A stretch of DNA of 64,000 nucleotides from Fomitopsis serialis (lineage: Eukaryota; Basidiomycota; Agaricomycetes; Polyporales; Fomitopsidaceae). The notes under the pieces are model-generated. The model had not been told where the DNA came from. It made no database searches and saw only the letters and a program-made list of their open reading frames with translations. The DNA is taken from contig NW_025954961.1 in assembly GCF_022376445.1 (NCBI RefSeq), positions 1,178,001 through 1,242,000 of the forward strand, read 5' to 3'. A program made the position numbers and the translations under genes. Positions 10,607 through 24,600 of the stretch are shown here, piece by piece; within the stretch, counting starts at the first letter, position 1; every line of letters begins with the position of its first letter.

Positions 10607-12101
10607 ATGGCTGCCACCACCTCTGGTACTCCCCCTGGCGTCTTGCCGCTGCCACCCGCTCGTGATATCCCATCTACATTCGTCGCTAGTATGAAGAGCT
10701 GGTGAGCATTGGCGCATCGGACACTGTCACATGAATCTCACAATCATTGCAGGTGGCATGCCGGCGAGAAGGAGAGCGCAGCGGCGGAAGAGCGGTTACT
10801 CAGGTGCGTCCGCCTTCTCGGCCGTGTTAACCGTCTTCTTATTGCCTCGCAGGAAACTGCCCTTCTTCCGGCCGGCCGGCTCGCCTCCACCAACGCCAGA
10901 CGGCACATACCAGGTGGTGGCAGAAAGCAAGCGTGTCGAACTTAACAACCCTAAGCACTACATCAACACCCTCACCATGACACCGACCTCCCGGCAACGT
11001 CATCGTCCCGTTCGCCAGTGGTGCTACTTCACGGATACGGAGCGGGACTTGGGTTCTTCTTCCAAAACTTCCTCGCTCTGGGCCAGTGGGCTAGTCGGCG
11101 TGGGACGTCTGTGTTCGCGCTCGACTGGCTAGGCATGGGCCGCTCCGCCCGCGTTCCCTTCTCCATCAAGGCAAAACGGGACGACATTGACGGAAGGGTG
11201 AATGAGGCGGAAGGCTTCTTCATTGACTCGCTGGAGCAATGGCGTGAGCGCATGGGGCTCGAGCGCATGACGCTAGTGGGGCACTCGCTCGGAGGCTACC
11301 TGAGCGTGCCTACGCGCTCAATACCCCACGCGCGTGAACAAGATCATCCTGCTATCGCCTGCAGGTGTGCCGCGCGATCCCGAGAGCACCGTATATGCGC
11401 GCGAGGTGACGGACGAGCAGACCACCGGTGCGTCGAGCGCCGACCACGCAGAGGCGGCGACGCAGGGCAGCTGGAGCGGATAAAGACGGGACAGGAGGAG
11501 GTGCAGAAGAAGGAGAGCCGGTCGCGGAGGTTACTCACGTATCTCTGGGAGGAGGGTGGAGTCCGTTCCAGGTCATCCGCTCGTCCATGTTCTGGGGACC
11601 GATGCTTGTGGGTAAGTACTCCAGCCGGCGGTTCATCGGCTTGAGTCAGGACGAACCCGGGCGATGCACGACTACATGTGAACCTCGTACTTGCGAAGGG
11701 ATCGGGCGAGTACTGCGTCTCACACCTGCTCGCTCCGGTGCCCACGCGAGGCGGCCACTGGTGGATCGGATACACGCGTTGGCTATGCCGATCACCTTCG
11801 TTTGTGAGTAGTGACGAGTTCTTGCACTTTGTGTGGACGCTGATCAACGGTTTGATGTAGACGGTGAACACGACTGGATGGACCCTGAGGGCGGCTCTGA
11901 GGCTATTGAGAGACTGCGTCAGGCAGGCAATGGCGACGGCAAGATGTACATCATCCCTCATGCAGGCCATCATGGTAAGTATGATGCCCTCTGCAGCCAC
12001 ACTGCCTTCTCACATTGTGTTTCCCTGTAGTGTATCTGGACAATCCGAAAGCCGTCAACGACCTGCTCGTTAAAGAGCTCGACCGTCCGTTGAAGGCATG
12101 A
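10607..12101 (+). CDS. Alpha/beta hydrolase of the Cld1/ABHD4-5 family
   Basis: Lipid-acting serine hydrolase; family members in yeast are the mitochondrial cardiolipin deacylase Cld1 and the LPA acyltransferase-like Ict1. N-terminal exons (10607-10701, 10753-10803, then from 10853) give MAATTSGTPPGVLPLPPARD and SWWHAGEKESAAAEERLLRK, the usual helical start. Next come the oxyanion segment VLLHGYGAGLGFF, LDWLGMGRS, the nucleophile elbow GHSLGGYLS, acid-loop segment GEHDWMD (after intron 11804-11860) and the family-specific HHVYLDNP (H-x4-D; intron 11985-12030 splits it). Frame corrections are needed near 10995, 11310, 11470, 11565, 11660 and 11735. Whether it is Cld1 or a paralogue cannot be settled from sequence alone. 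Confidence 0.88.
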
Positions 12102-12672
12102 TAACGACATATCACGATTATAGCCGCAGCGGACGCGGTGACATTCACACACTTGGACGGATGTTCCTCCTACCTACAATCATTTGCTGGGCTATTTAAG
12201 TTTGTACTCTAGATATAGACTGGGCAATTTCGCGGTCGAACGCACATTCATCCTGTTGTAGTATGCTCTCCTAATTGCAATGTCTGTTACTTGGTCTACT
12301 GTACTGCTTGACAGTGTGGACATTGACGAACGGAGGGCGGAGGTTGCCGTCCTCTCCGCTTCTGCGATCACACCTTGCCTCGTGTCCTCACGCTGCCCTG
12401 AACGATGTCCATTGTTCCGATCCGTGCACTGAGTACTGAACGTACTGAACGCCCATCGTCTGTCTCGTACGCGGCGCGCCAGACAGACGTCGGCGCCCTC
12501 ACTTGACATAGCGACTGTCTGCTTGCAGTGCGAAACAACACTGTCACTCACGAGTCGTAGAGCAGCATCCAATATTGAGCCACTGCTATCGGTAAGGATG
12601 CATTACCAGTCCGTCATTATGCCCGCGATGACTGATTAAAGGGTAGATCTACAGGGCTCTCCGGCTCTACTA
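12102..12672. other. Intergenic
   Basis: 571 bases between the hydrolase and the SUMO-motif gene. I see no gene, repeat or RNA. Confidence 0.45.
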
Positions 12673-14952
12673 ATGGCGAAGAAAGGTCCGCCATATGAGA
12701 ATGACCCGGAGTGTAAGTATGTTGTGATCGAAGATCCTTTCCCGGGGCACAGGACTGGCAAGGCGCGGGACACGATGTACTGGGAGTGGCTCAGTAGCTG
12801 GGTGTACTACATGACTGGCAAGAAGACAAACCCAACGGCAATCCACTACATGCATACGGTAGCAGTCGACATCGTCCGTCTCAGGGAAGCTGTGAAGACT
12901 GATGCGTTTGTCACTGTGTCATCAGAGAGACGAGGTCGTCGTACAACTGCCCGAGGAAGCTGACATATACCCCATTCTCGGTGTCCATGTCTGGCGTGAG
13001 GTGCTCAGCTGGGGAGGCGCAAAGGACCGGGATCGCGTCTCATACGTTTTCGAGTTCAACTACCGCAAACAAGGGCATCCAGAAGAGCGTATGTATCACA
13101 CCGACTAGATGTTTGCCTAATCACCTGAGGCTAATCTGGTGACATACTGCAAGATAATTGGCAAACAGCCTGGACTACAGGTGGCGAACAGGACCCTACC
13201 AGGTTCCCGGTTAAATACCCGTATCCCCGCCCGCATTGGGCGATCGTTCACGGAAGGAATTGCGCAGACTTGGCACTACCGTTGCCCAAGACCCGGGCGC
13301 GCACACCAACTCCTCCACCCGTAAGCCTGTTTGTTGAATGGATCTGAGCAACCGGAGTCGCTGGATGAGCTTGTTGATTGCTACCTTACTAGCCGGAACC
13401 GAGCGCGTTCGAGCCATATGAGGCCCCTCCGCACCTCGCACATGTTCGGAATGCCCAACTGGACGAAGATATACATCCTCCCGAAGAACAGAGACACCGG
13501 GAAGAACAGCATGTGGAGCCGACGACAGGGGTATCATTGCTGGGTGGGAACTCTCACTTTATGATTCTTATTGGCGTCACACTCACTTGCGCCTCTCGTT
13601 GCAGGCCAACTCTCTGTCGACAAGCGAGACCCGTACGAGGAAGGTGCATACACTTTGTCTTGCACATTGACGTTCCATCGCTTGACACCCGCTTCACAGA
13701 GGACGCAGCGCTGCAACTCGTTAAGCAAGAGCCCTCGGATGTTCCCATTTCCGTGAAGCCAGAACCTTCTGAAGTAGTATTGAAGCAAGAACACAATGAC
13801 ACTCAAGGTTTGTCTGTCGCACACTTCACCAGCGAGATGCTGACCTTGCTGGTTCCAGAGCCCCAGCCCTCGGAGGCTTTCCTTGCAGCCTTCACCCGCC
13901 TCAGTGAGCGCACACGGGCGGGCCAAGGTAGGGCATCCAACCCGCATGATACAGTGCTTGCTTTAACCGGCAACCTATCTATTCAGAGCCGATTGCAAAG
14001 CGCGAGCCATCGCCGGCTCCAGAACCACAGCCCTCTCAGGCATTCTTAGCTGCGTTTGAGAGGCTCGAGCGCCAGCGAGCCCAAGGTGATACCGATTCAC
14101 ACCTGTAGTACCGACGTTTCTGAACACGACCTGTGCAGGCCTCTCCGTCGTCCCTGGAGCACCGGGAGGGAGGGATCCAAGTAAGTATATACGATCTTCA
14201 CTACTTGTCTGGTGCTCATTCGCCGAGCAGTCCATATTCAAACGCAATTTACCCCGACCCCGGAACGCGCACGCTCCGAGACTGCAGCTACAATCCCATC
14301 ATCGCCTGAGCGTGCTCGCTCGGAGACATGGACACCGGGACTCGGTAAGCATCCACTGCTACATTATCCACCACATTGCTTTTCATCGCGCCACGGTCAG
14401 GTGCTCGCGTCAAGCCTGAGCCTCAGGAGGACGCGCTACCACCGCCACCCCCGAGTGAAGCTTGCAACCGCAGTCGCGACCCGCGGCTCACTCCAGGGAA
14501 TTCGCGAGTGAAACCGCAAGAGCCGAGGCTGCCTCCGCCCACGCGCCGTACGTGCGCAACGTCTTGATACTGCGTTCTTATGTGTTAATCGGGGCGTTTG
14601 GGTAGCTACGGGGCATGGTGCCATCCGTGTCAAGCCAGAGCCGCAAGATTCCGCCATGCCTCCACCAGCGCATGGAAACCCGTCGGACGATGTGCAAATT
14701 CAGGACCCGAGGCAGCGAGGCAAGCGTCAGTGAAGTTCGCGCTATATGCTAGTCTGATCTCTGCTAATGAAGGCATTCTACTCTCAGTACCATCCTTCAA
14801 ACGAGCTCAGAGAGATGAAGACAAAGGTATGTGGTCCCCATCACTGCTTGTACCCTCTATTCTGACGTGAAACCAAAGGTCCTACCAAACGCGTCAAGAC
14901 TGAGCCAAGGACCCATGACCTACCTTCGATCTATGAACTATCCACTATAAGT
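12673..14952 (+). CDS. Unknown multi-exon protein with serial SUMO-consensus (psi-K-x-E) motifs
   Basis: I do not recognise this family. The N-terminal part (from ATG 12673) reads MAKKGPPYENDPECKYVVIE...GHRTGKARD...YWEWLSSWVYYM and continues near 12920 as EVVVQLPEEADIYPILGVHVW, RVSYVFEFNYRKQGHPEE; a frame correction is needed near 12900. A Pro/Glu-rich middle follows (KTRARTPTPPP, PEPSAFEPYEAPP). From 13605 a chain of short exons follows, mostly phase-1: 13605-13643, 13700-13807, 13858-13926, 13987-14085, 14139-14180 and so on. They carry VKQE, VKPE, LKQE, AKRE, VKPE, VKPE and VKTE. Two neighbouring exons repeat a unit (PEPQPSEAFLAAFTRL and PEPQPSQAFLAAFERL). The last clear exon ends ...KRVKTEPRTHDLPSIYELS near 14950; an alternative final exon could run into the LYS12 3' end. 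Probably nuclear, by composition only. Confidence 0.55.
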
Positions 14953-15118
14953 AAACGCACATGTACCTGTATCGATACTTGCATATATCACACCACACCC
15001 AACCTGCTTGCTGAATATACTAGCATACTTTTGATACACTGCAAACTAGCCTCACTTTTTTCCGCTTCTCTTTAGATCGCATCCATGTGTGCCACATTCC
15101 AGGACGGCGATATGCTCT

Positions 15119-16665
<1,547 letters not shown>

Positions 16666-16894
16666 GGCAAGTGCTGCAGAGGTGGAGGACGTGAGAGAGG
16701 GGATGGAGAGGCTCAGGCCAGAATATTCACGGCTGTATTTTGTTGACGCAAGGATGTCGACCCGATCGAGATTTCCATCGAGATCCCATGCCTTGCGCGT
16801 CGCGATCACGTGTAGCGTGCCCTCATTCAACGACGCGGTGCATGGGCGTCTAACGCTGTCCTTCTGCCACGCCCTCGACACACTGCTAGCCAGG

Positions 16895-18643
16895 ATGGCG
16901 TCTCCTCCAGATTCTCCTACTCGTCCTGCGCTCATAAACACAACAAACACGCATCTAAAGATGACTCTTCTTTCTTCACTCAGCCAACGACGGGGAAACG
17001 CGCATCCGGCGATGTCGACGACCGCGAAAAGAAACGCGCCAAGCTGTCTGGTACGGAAGCACACACAGAGGTCACTTCGTCGGACAGCGAGTCGGACGTG
17101 GACATGGAGGAGACCTGGGCACTACGCTCAAGAGTGCGCAAACGCACTGTCTTTGGCATGCGTGACGCTGCCATGATGGCTACGTCGTTTACTGCCCTGC
17201 GGAGTAACGCTAGTGAGTCGACAGTTTCACGGTTGTTCCCATTGTTCCTTAACACATGCGTGTAGTGCCCACGCGAATTGTGCTCCAGTCATTTGTTTCT
17301 TCACACAAAACCGACGTTTTCAGATGCTATTCCGCAGATGAAACATCATACAACACCCTCCCTTATGCCTGCGCGTACTCAAATGGTATGTTCCATATCA
17401 TTTTCTCATGATACCATTTCATTGAATTGTGCCAGCTGCCAAATCCGGCTCCACACCCCTCCTCGCCATCGCCACCGAGCAGGGCTCCGTGCACGTCGTG
17501 AACACCCGCGCGCGGCACGACTGGGACTGCGAGCCTCCGCGCACCATCCTTGCCCCGCACGCCAACGGTATCTTTGACATCAAGTGGTCACCCTCCGACA
17601 CGCTCCTCGCACCGCGTCGGTGACCACTCCGTGCGCATCTCCACGCTCGCCTCGGGCGTGTCATCGGAGAACCAGGTTCTGCACGTCCTCCACGGACACG
17701 CAGGCACGGTGAAGTGCGTGGCGTGGGACCCTGAGTATGATGGCGAGGTGCTTGCACGGGCGGCCGCGATGGCGGGATCTGTGTGTGGGACTTGCGTGTC
17801 GGCGAGCGGCGCAGTGGTACGCGCCGGACGACCCGCAGTAGTGCGGGCGAAGAGGCGAGGAGACGGCGCGCTGAAGCCGGTCATCAGCATACCGGGAGCA
17901 CACGAGGACGGTAAACCGTTGAAACCGAGAGGTAGGAAGGGCAAGGTTACTCCAGCCGCTGCTATGCGGAGCATCACAAGCCTCATCTACCCGAGGTACT
18001 CTCACACCTTGATCAGCAGCGGCTCATACGACGGGTGAGTTCACTCTCGTGGTTCTCAACGATCTACTAAATCTGGCCTAGCGTCCTCCGCCAATGGGAC
18101 CTCCGCTCCCCACATCCTCCAAAAAGACACCCAAGTCCAAAGCCTCCCCAAAACCGATCCTCATATCCGCCGATCCAACAACCCTCCACGGAGTCCGGCG
18201 CGCACGGGGTATCACAACGCTCATCCCAGGCACAGGGCCCTCCGCAGGACACCTCTTCGCGCTCGGCACCGACGCACGCGTACACACCTTCGCGCTCCCC
18301 TCGCTCCAGCCACTCTCCGGTAACGTCCTGCCAGACGGCCCCGACCCATTCGCGTACACGCACGACGGATGCAGACGAATTCGTTCTACGTGCGCGCGCG
18401 CTCTCGCCGTGCGGGCAGTGGCTCGCGAGCGGGGGCACCGCGGACGGACGCGGTTCCTGTTTGATGTGGGAGAGGCGGCGGGGCGGGCAAGCAGGGAGCC
18501 TGCGAAGGCTGTGTGCTGAGAGGGCAGAAGGGCGAGGTGGGCGCACTGGATTGGGCACAAGGATGCTGGCGACGTGTGCGGACGACGCGACGGTGAGGAT
18601 ATGGAGGCCGGACGCCGACGTACATAGACATGCTTACAGATAG
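16895..18643 (+). CDS. CDT2: Cdt2/DTL-like WD40 substrate receptor of CRL4
   Basis: WD-repeat protein resembling Cdt2 (denticleless), which directs Cul4-Ddb1 ubiquitin ligase to PCNA-bound substrates such as Cdt1. The N-terminus (MASPPDSPTRPALINTTN) leads through an acidic linker to RKRTVFGMRDAAM, then WD repeats: LLAIATEQGSVHVVNTRARH, HANGIFDIKWSPSDTLLAT, SGDHSVRISTL, GHAGTVKCVAWDPEYDGEVLAT, VISIPGAH plus a basic insert, SLIYPRYSHTLISSGSYDG (intron about 18035-18082), VLRQWDLR and finally MLATCADDATVRIWRPD. The GAH-plus-insert between repeats and the HANGIFDI motif match Cdt2. Frame corrections are needed near 17608, 17625, 17750-17830, 18365 and 18520. Confidence 0.78.
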
Positions 18644-18956
18644 TGAGGAGATGCGTTGGCAGTGGAGTTGGGCAATGGACGAGTAGAAGCCTCGCCGTGG
18701 ACACTGATCTTGACCTGTACATATACCACCTGTATATTGAAATACATCTGTAATTGCTGAGGTTATGCAGCACGGCAGTACTGATATCACGAGACAGACA
18801 GGATCTGCTGAGTTAGCGGCCCGCCGCGCAATACGATATGGACCAATTAATATGCTATACAAACGGGTATGGATGCGCGATAGATAGTGTCCATCCAAGA
18901 GCAACGACGAGACGGCGGTCCGTCACCCACAAGCTGAGATGCAATACGCAATCCGC
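18644..18956. other. Convergent intergenic
   Basis: Shared 3' flank of the Cdt2 and ARL1 genes. Nothing else is visible. Confidence 0.45.
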
Positions 18957-19845
18957 CTACTTTTTCTGTATCGCGTTGACCACCTACGCGAAGCATCAGC
19001 ATACAAGGAGGCAGCCGCGTCCCACGAAGACACGCACCAGTCCAGCCCCTCCTCGAGTCCCTCACCCTTGGTCGCAGAGCTCCCCCGCACACTCCATTGC
19101 CGCTCCTTTTCGCCACCAGCAAGACCGAGCTCCTCACTGATCTGCTCTGGCTTTAGTGCTCCCTCCATGTCTTGCTTATTGCAGAACACGAGCAAAGGCA
19201 CGCCTGTAAGCTCCTCCTCTGAAAGCATCGTGAGCAGTTCGGTCCGTGATGTCTTCAGCCGTGCGGTGTCGGCTGAGTCAATGACGTAGATGATGGCCGC
19301 GGTGTTGGGGAAGTAACATCTCCAATATGGTCTGCGGCAGGTGAGGAGGGGAGAAGCACAAGGTTCGGCGGGCGTACCGTATGCTCGACTGGCCGCCGAG
19401 ATCCCATACTTGGAACTTGATGTTCTTGTACTGCAACGCAATGTTAGCCCGAGGAATGTTGCGCCTTATGCAGATGACAAACCTGTACGGTCTCTACATT
19501 GAACCCAATGGCTATGCAAAGTTCCATGTCAGCGCTAGCACTGCGCGGTAGCCGAGGAGACGCGACGCACTGGGTATTGTGGAGACTACCTCCCCAATCT
19601 TCCAGGCCATACGCTGAGTCCTCAAGGGCAGCTATGCAGCAGCGCCTCACACACCTGTAGTCTGTACAAGATGGTAGTCTAGCAGGGCGTCGCGAGTAAG
19701 CACGCGGACGGAACGGTCGCGTAGTGCCTGGACGCACCTTTCCCGCAGAGTCAAGACCGAGCATCAGTATCCGGACATCCTGCTCTTTGCTCCAGCGAAC
19801 AAGCGAAGATAGGGAAGAAAAGAGAGAGGACAAGGAGAGACCCAT
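18957..19845 (-). CDS. ARL1: Arf-like GTPase Arl1
   Basis: Small GTPase acting at the trans-Golgi, where it recruits GRIP-domain golgins. Begins MGLSLSSLFSSLSSLVRWSK with the myristoylation glycine at position 2, then P-loop LMLGLDSAGK (exon end near 19738), FNVETVQ, switch II [35 protein letters not shown], the base-recognition NKQDMEGAL and the SAT-type motif (SSATKGEGLEEGLDW). The C-terminus is completed by a last small exon VNAIQKK ending at 18957; joining it needs one extra base. [16 protein letters not shown] is Arl1-specific relative to Arf1. Divergent from the WKF gene across 231 bases. Confidence 0.92.
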
Positions 19846-20076
19846 GGTGGCGGAAAGAGAGACGTGGGCGGGGACGGGAGGCAGGCTTGAGGTGGCTGGT
19901 GGCAGTCTGAGTTGGCGGAGACTCGCTCAGCTCTTCGATTGCTTACACGACCACAGACCAGCGCTTGTGATCGACATTATACCGCTTACGTAATGCGAGG
20001 CACCGCTCCCCGCGTACCGGCGTGTCCGAGTCTGCAGACTGGATCTCGCGTTCATCTCCACCGCGTCCCGCTCCCA

Positions 20077-21245
20077 ATGTCCCTCGCAGACTCTCCTGGC
20101 AAGCAGGCCAAAAAGGCCAAAAAATCAAAAGATGCGCTGGTCGACGCGTCAGACACGAACAGCAAACAGGACAACACACACCGGTAGCCAGCACGTCTTC
20201 TGCACCCTCCGAGGGCAAGAAGAAAAAGAAGAGCAAGTCGCGGGCCACAGCAGACGAGGAAGCACCCGCACATCCTCCTTCCGATCAAACGAATCGAAGC
20301 GAGGCGCATGCCAGTGACGACGGTCATAGGAAGAAAAAGAAGAAACACAAGCATGCCGATGCAAGGACGGCGGCGAAGCCATTGCTGTGGCTGCGCCTGC
20401 ACTGGAGGACGGTATCGCCACCACTACAGCCGCGGAGCGGTCAAAGGACAAGAAGAGCAAGAAGAGCAAACACAAACGCGAGGACGCCGATGTAGCCAAG
20501 AACTCGCACAAAGGAAAAGGAGTTGATGAGGTAGAGGACGAGGCCGAAGCATCGCAAGTGACGAAGAAGAGCAAGAAAGAGAGGAAGCGAAAGCGCGATG
20601 CTCAGGCAGAGGGCGATGCCACTGCTGTTGAGACCGGCGATGCCCCGGCGGACGTGCCGAAGAAGAAGAAACGAAGACGCGGAAAGACAGACTTCCCCAG
20701 TCCTGCAGAGGACGAGGGTCTCAGTGAGCAGGCTTCCAAAGGTAGATCTGCTAGAGTGCTTCGATGCATACAACATGTTCCTGATCGTGTCCAGCCTTGC
20801 AGTATGCGTTCAACCACTTCGACGACCCCAGCTCTTGGAAATTTAACAAGGCGCGGCAAAATTGGCTGGTCCGCAATCTATGGTCCCAGCAAGCTGTGCG
20901 TGGATGTGAACTCTATCAGTATCCTCGTTCTGACTGTCGCATAGATACCCGACACATACATTCCACTGTTGACACAGTACCTGGCGGGCGTAAAGGGAGG
21001 GACAAGAGAAGTAAGTGAACAGACGTGCATGAGTATTACACTGACTGACTTCGTCCATGAATCTAGGCCCTCATCAAAACATGTAGAGACATGCTCGCTG
21101 AGGAACCAGAAAAACCGACTGCTAAGACGGCGGAACTGAGTCTACACCCGCTGAATCCGAGCAGCCCGCCGCGGCTGCATTAGACGATCGCGAAATCAAA
21201 CGCGCTCGAGCATCTGCTCTTCTGGCCGTTCTCCGCAACCTATAA
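20077..21245 (+). CDS. WKF-domain (C7orf50-like) nucleolar-type protein
   Basis: Uncharacterised conserved eukaryotic family; function unknown, nucleolar in animals. About 230 residues are Lys/Glu-rich (PGKQAKKAKKSKDAL, SEGKKKKKSKSRATADEE, HRKKKKKHKHADA, SKDKKSKKSKHKRED, PKKKKRRRGKTDF), typical of nucleolar proteins. The folded part follows an intron at about 20742-20794: ALQYAFNHFDDPSSWKFNKA, RQNWLVRNLWSQQA, then after a further intron IPDTYIPLLTQYLAGVKGG, TREALIKTCRDMLAE. SSWKFNKARQNWL is the WKF signature. The C-terminus ...DDREIKRARASALLAVLRNL ends at 21245. Frame corrections are needed near 20175, 20385 and 21135. Confidence 0.8.
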
Positions 21246-21639
21246 TAGCATTACACAGATACCGCTAGCTCATGTCTGCACCACGCACAGAATTTCGCGC
21301 CCTAACGTCCATGTTCGCCTGATAGAAGCATACAAAGGCTTGCCAAAGCGAGCGATTGGATTGGCGATACCTTGAGACGAGGGCTTGAGTTTGACCTGCG
21401 GGTCGACGTCGACTCCATACGAGCACAAGTAATGGTCATTATGCACTGTATGCTACATTGCGAATGCTAGATATAAGTCTAGTGTTCGTGGAGTGATATG
21501 TGCAACAAGACAAAGTGAGGATCGAGAGACGGACATGCAGCGATGGCGAGAGGAGAGACATGATGCTGAAAGCAGATAATAAGAAACCAAGGAGAGAGAG
21601 GTTACAATTCCACCGTCAAGCAATAATAAGTAGGCGGAA
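21246..21639. other. Convergent intergenic
   Basis: 394 bases between the WKF gene and KCS1 3' ends. No feature was recognised. Confidence 0.45.
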
Positions 21640-24600
21640 TCACGTAGAGATCATACCGAGGTCGCGTTCCCCGTCCGCCTCCGCGTTGCCGAAGATCTCC
21701 GTGAAGACTTCCTTCCCGTCCATACAAAGCGGCGGGAGCTGGTAGTCGACGGCGGCACGCTGGTCCCGCGCGTCCTTGATGCGCCGTAACCGCTCCTCGT
21801 TCCATATCCTCTCCAGCGTCTCCGCGAGGTTCATCAGTCCGAAGAGGAACCCGCGGTCCGGCTGGTCAGGATAGTGAGGAGGGAACCGCGCGTAGAGCAG
21901 ACCGGTCTCCGGATCGACGTCCGCCTGGTAGCCCTTCCCACTCGTCACCTCTTCGGCGTCCCTGTCGGACAGCCCACCTGGAGGGTACGGCAGCCAGTCG
22001 CGGCCAGTCGTCGTGTGCGCAAAGTCGACGAGGCGGATCTGCATCTCGCCCCGTTTGCGGCGCCGACTGCTGCGCTCGGCGACGGGCCCGAGGAGAATGT
22101 CCTCACTGTGAGAGCGGCGCAAGAGCGGGTGTTCGGGCTTCCTCTCGGACGCCCGGCGCAGACGGCGCTCGAGGGACTCGCCGCGCTTCGTGCGGGCAGA
22201 GGGGTTCTCGAGCGTCGACGCACGGAACGCCTCCTGCGCATCGCGGTCGCCGTCGTAGATCATGAGGAGGCTGCAGCCGTAGAAGCGGTAGCCCTTGAGC
22301 CTGTGGATGATCCGTGCGAGGGCGTACAACTTGCGCAGGATTACGGGGATTTGATAGACGAGGAGGCGCTCGCCGTCGTGGAGGAAGGACGCCACGACAC
22401 CTGGGAAGTCGTCCGGGCGGACCTCGCGACCCTTGTATTTGTCCTGCGTGACATACGATTGGTGACGTGGTTCCATACCTTCAAACACAATGCAACGGAT
22501 CGTCAGCATCAGCTCACACCCTACCCACGGAAGTGGATTTGAAAACCAGATAACGGAGCTCGCGCGATCGAGATACACTACGGGTGACATACGATCGTGA
22601 TCGCGAACCAGGGGTGCAGTGGCGTGCGAGACGGGCCAGTACAGTAGCAGTCCACTAGTGCGTATGGGGCTGCGGGGAACAAGGACAAGACGCTCACCTG
22701 CATGCCGCACACACGCACACCCAGCGCCCTGCTCGTCGTGCGGTCGCACTTCTTTCGCTGGCTCTTCTTCTTGACGGCGTCGCATCCATCCCATACTGCC
22801 GCGTCCCCATCTTCAGGTCGAGCACACACGAATGCTTCAGCCGCCCCGTCAGGTCCTCCATCAGGATGAAGTGGTTCTGGCGCGTCACCGACGGGTCCCG
22901 CCCTCTACCATCCGGGCTCGTCCGATGTACGCCCGGCATATGCGGTACGAAACGCTCGAGGGATCAGACGGGCGCAGCGTAGTCGATGATCGTGTCGGAC
23001 CGCACGGCGAACGACGGCTCAGTGCCTGGCGATGGTCCCGGAACGTAGGCATTCGGCCCTCGCTGTCCTCAACCTGGTCGTACTCGAACGGGAACAAGTC
23101 CGGCGGGCTTCCATTCTGCTCAAGTCCGTTCGGATCGGTCCTGTCATGGCCCGCGAGCCTGTGCTCGCTCTGCACACGGCGCAGCGGTTGCCCAAGCAGG
23201 CTACCTCCTCGTAGCGCAACCGATCGACGCGCTAAGGCGCTTCTTCCGCCGGCCCTTGCCAATGCTGTCGCAGAACGGGTTCGACCCGTCTTCGGCCTCG
23301 CCATCTGCAAGCTCACCGTCATCGTCCGTGCGGCGCGAGTGCTGCCTCGTTATCCGCCGTAGCAGCGTGCTGAAGACATGGTCCTTGAACCTAGTGTTCA
23401 CGACAGTGGAGCCCGTCCCGCCATAGAAGCCATTCGTATAGTTCACGTACGAAGCACGAGGCGACAGCGCCTGTGCGGCGATGGAGCGGTTCGGGATCAC
23501 GCTGTTGTGCACCTGCGGCGAGTTCATAGGCGTCGGCGCGTCCGACGGATACTCCTGTATGCCCCTCGTCCGGCCCAACGAACTCGGGCCGGGCTTGGAC
23601 CACGGCGACACTCCCGAGGCCAAATCCGGACTCGACGCGGTGTACCCACCAGATGCGGCGCGCGTAATCGCTGGTTCACGACTGGTCGCGGGAACGAGGA
23701 CGCCGCGGAGTGCGACATGGCGCGACTCCGCCCGGCGCGGAGTAGCCACTGCGGGACGATGTGCCGGTTGTAGTCAGTGCGACCTCGGGTAGCTCTGCTT
23801 CGCTGACGTCGGTGTCGCCCTCGCCACGCGCGGAAGACGGCTGTGAGGACGTGCGCGATCGGTAGAGCTCCGACGCGGCCTTGTGGAGGGAGGTCGTGCG
23901 GGTTCGTGATGATCGTGCGAGCTCGCACGGAGATACCGTTGGAACCGCGCGGGACTCGCCGTAGCTGACGAGCATGACACCCAGGTAGCGGGGGATGAAG
24001 TCCAGCAACGGCGGTGCCTCCCGCTCGACGGACTCGTAGAACAAGTTCTCGCGAGATACGAGGGCTACAGGGAAGGAGCGGATACATTAGATCCATCCCA
24101 ACATGAACGTGAGACAAGGTAAATTTCACGAACCTTGCACACGGCCCTCCTTGTGAACTTGTATATCGCGCTGTGCCCGCCAACCTGGTTGCGAAACGGC
24201 CGTAGCGGTATATGCGGCAGACTCTCTTGCGGGAAACTCAGCGCGAGATCATCCTGCGCACCGTTTGCCCCGCCCTCGCGCTGAGCTCCATATCGTCGTA
24301 CGGCGAGAGGAGAGCGCGCTGGTGTTGTTCCTCATCCTCGTCGCTTGCATGCCGCACGAACGGCTGTGGTTGAGGACTCGTCCGGGAGGGCGACAACGGG
24401 AACGGAGACGAGGCTTCCGTCGTGGACGCAGTCGTGATCGACGCAGTGTCCCACGTACTCTCTTCGTCGGTGGACCAAGGAGAATGCGAAAGCACATCAG
24501 AGGCAACGGTAGGTGGTGGAGGCCGATCAGGTATGAGTATCCTCTCTTGGCCAGGGATAGGCGAGCATGACCGGTCCCGTGATGCTATACGCACGGGAGC

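Noticed and set aside
12673..13110. Transposon (Plavaka/KDZ-type) origin for the unknown gene
   Set aside because: No catalytic or zinc-binding motifs of those families were seen, and no terminal repeats flank it.
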